A DNA stretch of 64,000 bases from Linanthus parryae (taxonomy: Eukaryota > Streptophyta > Magnoliopsida > Ericales > Polemoniaceae), in NCBI GenBank assembly GCA_023055425.1, contig JALGPY010000003.1, positions 68,308,991 through 68,372,990 of the forward strand. Direction: 5' to 3'. Below the pieces are notes generated by a model, which was not told the origin of the DNA, made no database searches, and saw only the letters and a list, made by a program, of their open reading frames with translations. The translations under genes and the position numbers were made by a program. Below are positions 45,315 through 56,879 of the stretch, piece by piece. Positions within the stretch are counted from its first letter, which is position 1; each line of letters begins with the position of its first letter.

Positions 45315-47411
45315 ATTTTTTTATTGACACACTTTACTGATTTATTTAGTTTTTTAATTAAATTAAATTTAAAGCTTTTAAATATAAATAAATGTTAGAT
45401 ATAGTAGACCTGTTTTATGGAGTATTTTCATATTTTACTATATATCGATATATTTTATTTATATTGAATGATTTTTTTATTTACAAATACTTTTTTTAAT
45501 TAGTAAAGAAGAGTTTTTAGCAGCTTAATACTTTTTTCTAAATAAAAGCTTTTGATACGAGGTTTTATCTTTAAATTATTTTTTATTAATTTTAATTTGA
45601 TATTAATTACGTATCTAGTTTTTTTAATAAAACTATTTTAAATTAATTAATTATCTTTCATTGAGTTTTTTTACTTTAATTAGCTTTCCTGAGGTCTGGA
45701 TTCATATGAGATTTTCTTTAGAACTCTCTTTTCTTGGAAAATAAATTTTCTCACTTTATATATTGAGTACAAGGGTTTAGAGAACATCAAGCTGTGAGAA
45801 TTTCAGATATTGTGTGTGAGAGAGAGAGGGGGAGAGAGAGAGAGAGAGAGAGAGAGAGTTCCCTCCAGCATGACGAGTTTGGCTAGGAGAGAGGAAGAGT
45901 CGCCCCTGTAGCCGTGGCAAGAGAGAGGAATCGTCCCAAGACTTCTGCCTCAGTTTTCGTGTCGTCAGGTTCAGCTAGGAGTTGATGATTTGCTTCTTTG
46001 TTTTGATTCAGCGTCAGTTACACGTATTCCTATGGCGATTCATCTTCATTCATGTATTTGAAGTTGATTTATATTCTAGAGTTATTATGGTTAGATATGT
46101 TCTTATTGGTCGTTTAAGTCTCTAGATCTATCTCTCTTCTAATGATGTCTGTTTTTGCCTAGAATCTGTCATAGAAGTTTATTTATTCCAAAATTAATTA
46201 TCTTGATATTGTTCTGAGTAAAACTTTTAGAAAAACCTGCAGTTGACTTTGGTCAACTCTTACCAAAAAGTCACAGAATAACTCCAACCTTTATGAAACT
46301 TCATACAAGCCATACAATTATACTTCAAGTTAACAAAATGATCTCAAATTCAAATTTGGAGAAACTACCATTTTGCCCCTCTTATACACACTCAGACAAA
46401 CGGACAATTCCTAAAACTCATGCTTTCTCGAATTGAAAATATAAACCTAATAAGCTTTCACAGAGAACCTTGAGGGTAAAAATTTCATTTTGAAAGTCAA
46501 TTTGAAATTCGAAAATAGGATAAGTCAACTCTCAACTAGTCAACGTGCATTGCTCAATTTAGGAAGAGATAGAGAAATATGGAAACATGATTTTAAAGAT
46601 GGAAGTTCAAGGATTCTGAATCATGTTTGAACTCTCAAAAACAAAAAACACACAATGAGTTATGATTGGTCAAATTTGGATGAAAATGTAGTTTCAACAC
46701 TTTAAATTTTTGAAGTTATTCACAGTTTCAAGGATTCACAGTTTCAAGGCAGCTACTTTGAGCTTGATATCTGAAAAGTCAATTAGAAATTTGAAGAAGT
46801 CTCAGAGAGAATGAATAGTAGTATTTTGAACCAGCTATTCACTGAAATAGAACATATTTCAGTTTTATGAAGTTACAAGAAGTTACGGACATTTGAAAAT
46901 GGTTGTTTCATTTCATAATTCATGAACACCAGGTTCTTGAGTTCTTATATGAATCACACTCAACCCCATTTTGAGAGTTATAAAGGGTGTTTTTCATGAA
47001 ATTCAAAGCATAAATTGAAGTCCACAAAAGGAATACACATAAACAACAAGAGTTCAAATTCACAAAGACATTAGCAAGACACATGGGTTACATGTTAACT
47101 AAAAGTATCATGACAAAGCATGACAAGGTATGAACATCATTTTGCAACATATTTCAGGGTCCTTAGATATTGAATCATTAGTTGCAATCTACGTGAAATT
47201 TTTTGAGCCAAATACAGCTAATAAGCATGTTTCTCTTCAAACCATCAAACACTGAGAGAGATATAGCACCTAGAACAGGACTTCAAAACCAATCGGTAGA
47301 TGTTATGAACACAAATCAAATAAGATCTAAATGTGTTTCTAGGTATGAATTGATGTTGAATTATGCTTACTACAAGGATAACAAAGAGACAAACATTTGT
47401 TCTCTCCCACT
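45315..47411. other. Unrecognised AT-rich region
   Basis: No supported ORF. The first 350 bp are extremely AT-rich. A GA microsatellite lies near 45818-45860. CACAGTTTCAAGGATT repeats directly near 46726 and 46740. The right end, ACACTCTAGTTGTGG, is where the truncated LTR of element E begins. Confidence 0.5.
45818..45860 (+). repeat. GA microsatellite
   Basis: The run is mainly (GA)n with one GGGGG interruption and ends at TTCCCTCC. Confidence 0.9.
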
Positions 47412-48489
47412 CTAGTTGTGGATCATTGTGATCTTGGTAGAGTTAAACGCTACACCGTGACTGGGTAGTTATAAAGGCGTGTACTGGATACAATGAGAAG
47501 CAAGCTTAGAGATCGTAGTGGACGTAGAGAGGATTTGCCCCTCCCACATAACGGGAGCAAATATCCTAGGCCACTCGAGGGATAGTGCTTATAGAATGTC
47601 TGGCCAGACTCAAATAAATCAATATATGGGATATTGATGTTATTTGCACGAATAAGGCTATTCCCATAGATCGAGAAACTATGGATTGGATATACGAGTG
47701 TGACTTGTATGTCTCGTGTCCAATCCGGATATGGAGGCAAAGGGATGAGACAATTACTTGTACAAGGTTGTCTAGATGACTATTCTATTAGTTGGCTAGA
47801 ATGGATGTTTTGCTAGAAACCGCTCCATATTAGCAAATAGTTGCTACCAACTAGATAGAACCTATGGGGTCACACGCTATATAGAGTTGAACTAGATTTG
47901 GGAATTAATTAATTGGATTAATTAATTAGAAGGAGCACTTTGCAAACCCTTGCAAACTTAGTAGGGACTAATCTGCAAGGAAGGGACTAAATTGAATTCT
48001 AGTTGGACTAGAATAAGTCCTTTAGGTAGTTAACAAGGAGTTGTTGGACTATATAAAGGACCCTCCTTCCTTTCTTCCTCATAACTTATGCTCATTAGTG
48101 AACATAACAAGAGTGGGAGAGAACAAAGGAGAGAGAACAAGCAACAAGGAGGCCGAACCCGACCCCCTTGCCGCCGCCCTCACCCCGTCGGCCAAAAAGA
48201 GGGCCGAAGCCCCTCTTTTGTCTCGTTTTGCGTGATTCCTTCACCCTCCTCTTATTCCGGGCTAGCACCAAGGAGTTTGGGAGTTCTAGGATCAACTCTA
48301 GGCGTGGATCAACTATAGAGAACGTGACACTATTCGCGTTTGAAGTCATCAAGGAGAACCCAAAGGTGTGTTTATGATTTCTTACCTTCACTATCGTTAT
48401 GCATCTAGACTTGTGATCCTTGGAGGGTTTTGCATGGCTATTTGTTTGATTATGCTTCCGTTGCGCGATCCATGAATCAAAACCCTACA
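47412..48489 (+). repeat. Truncated 5' LTR of element E
   Basis: It begins CTAGTTGTGGATCATTGTG, which corresponds to 54071 of the 3' LTR, and ends AACCCTACA. TATATAAAGG near 48050 is retained, so the promoter region survives although much of the upstream U3-like part is gone. Confidence 0.9.
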
Positions 48490-48490
48490 G

Positions 48491-48502
48491 TGGTATCAGA
48501 GC
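48491..48502 (+). other. Primer binding site of element E
   Basis: TGGTATCAGAGC lies one base after the LTR end. Confidence 0.92.
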
Positions 48503-50173
48503 CACAGGTCATAGAGCATAAACGTAGTTTATGTGTTACATTCTTGTTGTTTTACACCTTAATTTGATAGTTTATCGCGTAAAACAAGACAAATCGAGCA
48601 TGGGATGCAACTTGTCAATAATTACTCATAACAAGATCCAATTTTTGCATTGGATGCATGAATTGGTGAGTTTGAGAAATTTTAGGATCATAGATCTAGG
48701 GTTTGGGCATCCTTGGGGAAGAAGGAGTTCTCCCAAAACAAGGAAACAACCAAACTTGGGCTCCAAGCAAGGGAGTTGTTTTGGAAACAACCCCCAAGAG
48801 GAGGTTCGGCCCCCTAGGGGACCGCCCCCTTGCTTGCCGCCCAAGCTTGGCCGCCCTAAGGGGCCGGGCGGCCCTAACCCGCGGGCCTAGCTTGCGGGTT
48901 TTGGGCCGGGCCGGCCCTAGGGCCTTGTGGTTCACTTTAATGGGCCCGGGCAATTGGATTGTTGGGCCCATGGACCGTTTTAACCCTAGAAATCCTAAAA
49001 TCAATTAAAATTGACCAAGCGCGTTAAAATTGGATTTTAACTGTTTATGTGCAATTCGCATGGTGATTGGATATGGCCTTAGGATGTGGTTTGATGTGGA
49101 TGTTTAATTTTGTGGTTTGGTTTTACGGCCTGCGAGCTGATCAATTAATTGTAATAATTAATTAGGGTTTTATGGCCTGCGTGCCATTTTTTTTCTCAAC
49201 TTGTGAGATTTATTTTATTTAGTATAGATATTAGCTAGTGCTAGATAAAGTAGATTGTTAGCCAAGATTGGAGAAAAAGAAGCCCAAAGCCAAAGGAGCC
49301 ACAAAAGAAGGAGCATGGAGCATGAAGCATTCCACATGACTATGAAGGATGGACCAAAAGATCAAGACGCATGGAGATGTGTTTGCTTAGGGTTCATAGA
49401 TAATTCCATTGGCTTGGAATTATCTTACTCTAGAAAAGGCCATATCCACATCACGTTTAATTTCTGTTATGTGGTTGTTTATTTATTGTCTTATCATTTG
49501 TGTGGTTGATGTATGGATGATGCATGCAATTAGGATAATAAGATAATTAGACAACCCGGATCTATTATTTGGAGTTGTGCCCAAACTCAAATAGATAGAT
49601 TAGTTGACATTGATCAACAAAATAATTAAAAATTGAATTTAAAATCCCTCAAATTTTAAATATTGTGTTCTTGCCTTCTCGTTATTTAAACACTCATTAT
49701 CATCATTATTTATCAAGTTCGTGCGTGCCAAAGCATGGCGACTTGGTTCATAATGATGGAATGCGATGGCACGTAACAATGTGCAATTGTTTAGATAAGA
49801 GGTTGAACACAACTAGGCTATTAATTTGATTAAGAAACCTAGAGGCAATCAATTGGGATTATCCATGTGGATGGATAAATAAGGAGTTATTTGCCCGATT
49901 GAACCAAGAGTTGCATATGGGATGCAATTGGAATTGTTCCTACCTAAAAGTAGTCAAATTATGGGTGACTTGCAAAGCAAGCTCAAAAGGAGATGAAAAG
50001 ATGGATCTTGGCCCACTAGAAAATATAAGGATATTTTCCGCATTAATATCTTGAGGGTTATTAATCCGTAGAAAAATAGTGGGAGCTATATTTAATAAAC
50101 TAGCCATTATTAAATATAGTCAAAAATTCACAAATACTAAAAGTTGCTTATTTTCCTTTTTGTAGAATTCCAA
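48503..50173 (+). other. Leader of element E
   Basis: The leader is nearly identical to that of D and has no coding content. The GC-rich block lies at 48790-48970. Confidence 0.8.
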
Positions 50174-53100
50174 ATGGCAAACAACTCATCGAGTTCACAA
50201 CATTCCCTACGATCTGTCCTTGAGAAGGACAAGCTCTCTGGAACCAACTTTCTTGATTGGTACAGAAACTTGAGAATTGTTCTCAAGCAAGAGAAGAAAC
50301 TGTACGCAATAGAGGAGCATGTTCCAGAAGGTCCAGAGAACCAGACACCTGCTGCCTTAAAGGCGTATCAAAAGCGTGTTGATGACGCTAATGATGCGGC
50401 CTGCCTAATGCTTTGCACCATGACCTCTGAGCTTCAGAAGCAACACGAGAACATGAATGTGGTCGATATGATCGAACATCTAAATCAGCTCTTCCAAGAG
50501 CAGGCGAGGGTAGAGAGGTATGAGGTCTCAAAGGCACTGTTCAAATGTCATCTGGCAGAACGGAACCCGGTGGGACCCCATGTACTCCGAATGATCGGGT
50601 ACTTGGAGAATCTCGCCCGGCTTGGGTTCCCGGTCGGCCAAGAGTTGGAAACCAATCTCGTGTTGCAATCGTTGCCTGAGAGTTATGGACAGTTCATTAT
50701 GAACTATAACATGAACGAGATCGTTAAACCACTGCCATATTTGCTCAACATGTTGAGGACGGCTGAACAGAGCATCAACAAGGGTAAGGGCAAGGCCATT
50801 ATGATGGTGCAGAAAGGGAAGGGCAAAAGGTTTGCCTCTTCCTCCAAGGGCAAAGGCAAGTCAGTTGCCAAGTCCAAGGAACAAGCCCTTAAGCCTGTTG
50901 GTGGCGTTGCCAAGGTTGTGACTAAGGGTGAGTGTCACTACTGCAGTCAGCCTGGACACTAGAGGAGGAACTGCCCAAAATATCTGGAGGACAAGAGGCT
51001 TGGAATAGTGATTCCACCACCACCAGGTATTTTTGTTGTAGATGTATATTTAACTGTCTCTACATCATGGGTATTAGATATTGGATGTGGATCTCATATT
51101 TGTCGAAATATGCAGGATCTAAAGAGAAGTAAAGGATTGGCTAAAGGGGAGGTAGATCTGCGCGTTGGGAATGGAGCAAAGGTTGCTGCGTTGGCCATAG
51201 GCGTGTGCGAGCTATCTCTGCCTTCAGGATTAGTTTTAGAATTAAATAATTGCTATTTTGTGCCTGCTATGAGCAGAAACATTATTTCTATTTCTTGTTT
51301 GGACAAGGAAGGTTTTATTATTTCAATAAAGGACAATTGTTGTTCCTTTTATTTGAATAATATTCACTATTTTAGTGCGCAATTATTTAATGGACTTTAT
51401 GTCCTTGATCTAAGCAATCCTGTCTACAACATTAATACCAAGCGGATCAAAATAAATGATTTAAATCCTGCTTATTTATGGCATTGTCGTTTAGGCCACA
51501 TAAACGAGAAACGTGTATCTAGACTCCATAAGGATGGATTACTAGACTCATTTGATTTTGAATCATATGAGACATGTGAGGCTTGTTTATTGGGAAAAAT
51601 GACAAAATCCCCTTTCAATAAGAAAGGTGAGAGGACTAGTGAGCAATTGGCGCTCATACATACTGATGTGTGTGGGCCATTTGCCATGCGTGCCAGGGGT
51701 GGTTATGTCTACTTCATTACATTTACTGATGATTACAGTAGATATAGATTTGTGTACCTTATGAGGGCAAAATCCGAATCCTTTGAAGTGTTCAAAGAAT
51801 TCAAGAATGAAGTAGAGAAGCAACTTGGCAAAAGTATCAAGGCTCTACGATCGGATCGAGGAGGAGAATACTTGAGCCAAGAGTTTGACGACTATCTTAG
51901 AGAGTGTGGGATCGTGTCCCAACTCACTCCACCCGGAACGCCACAATGGAATGGCGTGTCCGAGAGGAGGAATCGAACCCTATTGGATATGGTTCGGTCT
52001 ATGATGTGTCAAACCGATCTTCCATTGTCATTTTGGGGCTACGCTCTATTAAGTGCAGCTTTCACCATTAACCGTGTTCCATCTAAATCAGTCATGAAAA
52101 CACCATATGAGATGTGGAGTGGGAGGCGTCCCACATTGTCGTTCATGAGTGGCCCAGACTCTCAGAAGTGGCTTGAAGCCATGAGATCCGAGATGGAATC
52201 CATGTATACCAACAAAGTATGGACTTTGGTGGAACCACCCGATGGGGCGCGACCCATAGGGTGCATGTGGGTCTTCAAGAAGAAGATCGACATGGATGGT
52301 AATGTGATTACCTATAAGGGCCGATTGGTGGCTAAAGGATTCAGACAGATTCATGGTATTGACTATGATGAAACCTTTTCACCAGTCGCTATGACCAAAT
52401 CCATCCGAATCCTACTTGAAATTGCAGCATACTACGACTATGAGATTTGGCAGATGGATGTGAAAACAGCATTCCTTTATGGGAATCTCCTCGAGGACGT
52501 GTATATGATACATCCGGAGGGTTTTGAGGATCCAAAGCAAGCCAACAAAGTCTGTAAGCTGCAACTATCCATTTATGGATTGAAGCAAGCTTCTAGGAGT
52601 TGGAATCGACGTTTTGATGAAGTGGTCAAAAGTTTGGCTTCATCAGAAACGAATATGAGTCTTGTGTCTACAAGAAGGTTAGTGGGAGCTCTGTAGATTT
52701 TCTGGTCTTGTATGTGGATGACATACTACTCATTGGAAACGACATTCCCATGCTGCAATCTTTGAAAGATTGGCTAGGAAAGTGTTTCTCAATGAAGGAC
52801 TTAGGGAAAGCAGCCTATATACTAGGTATAAAGATCTATAGAGATAGATCTAAGAGGTTGCTAGGCCTAAGTCAAAGTACATATATTGACAAGGTGTTGA
52901 AACGGTTCAAACATGCAAGATTCCAAGAAGGGATTCTTGCCCATGTCACATGGAATCACTCTTTCGAAGAGTGGTTGTCCTTCCAATGAGATTGAGAAGG
53001 AACGCATGAGTAGGATTCCCTATGCCTCGGCCATAGGATCTATCATGTACGCCATGTTATGTACTAGACCAGATGTGTCATATGCCTTGAGTATGACAAG

Positions 53101-53701
53101 CAAATACCAATCCAATCCAGGTGAGAGTCACTGGATTGCTGTCAAGAACATCCTAAAGTACTTGAGAAGAACTAAGGATGCATTCTTGATGTTTGGCGGT
53201 GAGGAAGAGTTGCGTGTAAGGGGTTACACTGATGCAAGCTTCCAAACCGATAGAGATGACTTTAGATCACAGTCGGGATATGTGTTTTGCCTGAAAGGAG
53301 CAGCGGTGAGATGGAAGAGTTCCAAGCAAGAGACGGTAGCTGATTCTACAACAGAGGCTGAGTACATTGCTGCAAATGGCGCAGCAAAGGAGGCTGTTTG
53401 GATCAGAAAGTTTGTTTCTGAACTTGGTGTGGTCCTTAGCATTGCGGATCCAGTGGAGTTGTTCTGTGACAACACTGTGGCGATTGCGCAATCAAAGGAA
53501 CCCAGATCGCACCAGAAGTCCAGGCACGTGCTCAGGAAGTTTCATCTGATTCGAGATATTATCGATAGAGGAGACGTTCGGATATGCAAGATTCCTACAG
53601 ATGATAATCTGTCAGACCCGCTTACAAAGCCTCTCACGCAGTGGAAGCATGAAGGGCACACTAGGAGTATGGGCATACGAGATGCGCCAGATTGGCTCTA
53701 G
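50174..53701 (+). pseudogene. Element E gag-pol (one stop, one in-frame deletion, two frameshifts)
   Basis: The ATG at 50174 aligns with that of D. Gag and the start of the zinc knuckle are open until TAG at 50960, which replaces the Trp of GHWRRNCP. Protease reads VLDIGCGSHIC, with Thr changed to Ile next to the catalytic Asp. The integrase has HTDVCGPF, SDRGGEY and the catalytic Glu. At about 52144 the integrase C-terminal part joins the RT region because 423 bp present in D are missing. RT is frameshifted by loss of one base near 52629 and restored by gain of one base near 52908; YVDD starts at 52711. RNase H is complete (TDASFQTD, STTEAEY, CDNTVAI). It is dead but younger than D by LTR similarity. 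Confidence 0.93.
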
Positions 53702-53715
53702 TGCAAGTGGGAGAC

Positions 53716-55148
53716 TGTTGGAATAGATGCCCTAGAGGCAATCTAGTTTAGTATGAATTTGTATATGGCTAGAAAATTCATTTATTATTTATTGGATATT
53801 TAATATAATGAAGTCCTTAGATTTACAATTGTGTTGTTTATCTTAAACATCCCTAGTCAAGTATAATGATTAATGGGACAATCATCTATAGACTAGTATG
53901 GGGTTGGATTGATATGGAGATATCACGATCCAACACATAGATGTGCATTACGGAATGTTGCACTGGATTGACCCATCACCGAGAAGGCTACATACATGTT
54001 ATGTTGAGTCACAAGTGCTTCTCGCGGTGCAATGGTATTGTCATCCTTAGACTTGAAGTCACTAGATATTCTAGTTGTGGATCATTGTGATCTTGGTAGC
54101 GTTAAACGCTACACCGTGACTGGGTAGTTATAAAGGCGTGTACTGGATACAATGAGAAGCAAGCTTAGAGATCGTAGTGGACGTAGAGAGGATTTGCCCC
54201 TCCCACATAACGGGAGCAAATATCCTAGGCCACTCGAGGGATAGTGCTTATAGAATGTCTGGCCAGACTCAAATAAATCAATATATGGGATATTGATGTT
54301 ATTTGCACGAATAAGGCTATTCCCATAGATCGAGAAACTATGGATTGGATATACGAGTGTGACTTGTATGTCTCGTGTCCAATCCGGATATGGAGGCAAA
54401 GGGATGAGACAATTACTTGTACAAGGTTGTCTAGATGAATATTCTATTAGTTGGCTAGAATGGATGTTTTGCTAGAAACCGCTCCATATTAGCAAATAGT
54501 TGCTACCAACTAGATAGAACCTATGGGGTCACACGCTATATAGAGTTGAACTAGATTTGGGAATTAATTAATTGGATTAATTAATTAGAAGGATCACTTT
54601 GCAAACCCTTGCAAACTTATTAGGGACTAATTTGCAAGGAAGGGACTAAATTGAATTCTAGTTGGACTAGAATAAGTCCTTTAGGTAGTTAACAAGGAGT
54701 TGTTGGACTATATAAAGGACCCTCCTTCCTTTCTTCCTCATAACTTATGCTCATTAGTGAACATAACAAGAGTGGGAGAGAACAAATGAGAGAGAGCAAG
54801 CAACAAGGAGGCCGAACCCGACCCCCTTGCCGCCGCCCTCACCCCGTCGGCCAAAAAGAGGGTCGAAGCCCCTCTTTTGTCTCGTTTTGCGTGATTCCTT
54901 CACCCTCCTCTTATTCCGGGCTAGCACCAAGGAGTTTGGGAGTTCTAGGATCAACTCTAGGCGTGGATCAACTATAGAGAACGTGACACTATTCGCGTTT
55001 GAAATCATCAAGGAGAACCCAAAGGTGTGTTTATGATTTCTTACCTTCACTATCGTTATGCATCTAGACTTATGATCCTTGGAGGGTTTTGCATGGCTAT
55101 TTGTTTGATTATGCTTCCGTTGCGCGATCCATGAATCAAAACCCTACA
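53716..55148 (+). repeat. 3' LTR of element E
   Basis: The full 1433-bp LTR runs from TGTTGGAATAG to AACCCTACA, preceded by the purine tract AAGTGGGAGAC. TATATAAAGG is at 54709. Confidence 0.93.
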
Positions 55149-55159
55149 TGTTGAAGGTG

Positions 55160-56690
55160 AATTCTGACTGCTCCAATTTGCAGTTCTAGATGCCACGCGC
55201 CATCTACGATCACAATACCTGAGAGCTTGGGCATGGAGTGAAATAACCTGTGCGTTTGGAGGGAAAAATGTAGGGTTTCCTTTGCGTTTTATTTTTCTAT
55301 AGACTGCACATCCGGAACCTTGGAGGAGAGTTGAAAACTGCGGATGTCGTGCATCATCTGTGTGAGCAACTCCCGATCAATTGAGACCGTCCATTGCTTG
55401 TTGCGATATATAACTTTGTTACGAGTCTTCCCTTGGGCCCATAGGTACAATAAATAGATATGTATAGTGTCGTTAGGTTGCAAGATAAGAGAACGTATCC
55501 ATTCTGGAACAAAATTTGGGTGGACATCCAATCCAAGTTCATAAGAAATTGGAGCTGAGGTGGGACATTGGAAAAACAGATGCTCCATGCTTTTCCAGAA
55601 TATGGTGGCAAAGAGGGCACAAGCTTCTGATGAAAGGTAATTTCCTATCTATGTTTGACATGAAAGGAAGAGCATATCTTTGTAAGCATTTCCACAAGCA
55701 AATCTTGTATTTTTTCGGTTTAGACCCCATTGTTTTCCCAAAATAGGATCTGGTGTACAAGGACTATATAAGAAACCTGCATGCTTGTGGATAGGTGTAG
55801 CAGATGCCTCAATTAAATGATAACCCGATATAGAAGTGTAGGTACCAAAGCTCGTGAAAAGGCCAAATTAATTTATCTGGGGAGTCGCAAGTCGACAAGT
55901 GAATCGTCAAAATAGATCGAACATGAAAAGGTGACAGATAGTTACTGAGAGCACATGCATTCCAACAACAATATTCGTAGATTGTAGTGATAAAATCAGC
56001 GACTTGGAAGCCGTTAAGATGGTATGAGTTCGGGAAAACTGAAAGAGGGCAAGCTAAAGATGGGACCCAGCGGTCAGTCCCCATATTCACTATAGTGCCA
56101 TTTCCTATTGCCCAAGCAGCACCTTTCTGTATAAGAGCCCTTCCATATTTAATACTCTTGCACACCAAGAAGCGTTTGCAGGTTCACGAATGGATGTGTT
56201 TCGACTGTGGTCCAGCGTAAAGTGGCGAAGATACTTAGTCTTGAGAACAAAAGTTGCCAGAGAGGTTTGTGTAGAAGTATCCATTATGTAGCCGCAAGAA
56301 GTGCTTGATTCACCAAGTGTTGATTACGAATACCCAAACCTCCATGACATTTATCTTTGTATACAGTGGAGTAAGGGATCAATCGCAGGGGACCAGAGCT
56401 AGAAGGTTTTCACCAGAACCGGAGGGTTTGGTTGTTAAAGTGGTTCAAAGTGGTTGATGGAAGACAAAAAACATAGCTAAAGTATATAGGAATGATGATC
56501 ATGTTCACTTTAGTAGATTAAGTCGACCAGCAGGGTCCAGAATACGACCTTGCCAATTTCCTAGCGCAATAATGAATTTGGATGAAATAGTGTTGGCAAC
56601 TTGAGTTTTATTTCGAGACTCCGCTAGGGGAAGTCCCAAATAGTGTGAGGTTTTTGATATAGGGAATGTGTCAAATAATTTCATATCTAT
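55160..56690 (-). pseudogene. LINE ORF2 3' half (RT end, zinc-binding region), minus strand
   Basis: Read on the minus strand the L1-type order is visible: SHYLGLPLAESRNK and NWQGRILDPAGRLNLLK near 56600, GRALIQKGAAWAIGNGTIVNMGTDRWVPS near 56130, then the zinc-binding RT-associated region with LCPLCHHILEKHGA and EHLFFQCPTSAPIS near 55560, and a C-terminal stretch to about 55290. Several frameshifts and stops separate the blocks. The 3' end with a poly(A) tail is missing because element E abuts at 55148. Confidence 0.8.
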
Positions 56691-56879
56691 TTAACCTCCC
56701 AATTATGGGTTCAGACAACGACCTGTGTCTACTTTACACTAAGCACCCACAACTTTTGAAAATGTGTAGCTTCAAATTTCAGGCTTTCTAGATACACCAT
56801 GATCACTGTTATACCTTAATTTCACAAGCCTGAAACTATCCTGTAGCTGGTTCCTCTTATTTCAAACTTGTAACTCGTT
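56691..56879. other. Short spacer between the two LINE pieces
   Basis: No ORF or repeat is recognised. It contains the junction where orientation changes. Confidence 0.4.

Larger units (their letters stand above)
47412..55148 (+). mobile_element. Element E: family-2 Ty1/copia retrotransposon, 5' truncated
   Basis: It is a close relative of D: 5' LTR lacking its first ~355 bp, primer site, leader, gag-pol and a full 3' LTR. The overlapping parts of its LTRs differ at only about ten positions in 1078 bp, so the insertion is recent. Because the 5' end is missing, no target duplication can be tested. The right LTR ends directly against LINE sequence, so E landed in or beside that LINE. Confidence 0.92.

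Noticed and set aside
55149..55153. TGTTG after element E as a target duplication
   Set aside because: The left end of E is truncated, so there is no partner; the resemblance to the LTR start TGTTGG is probably chance.
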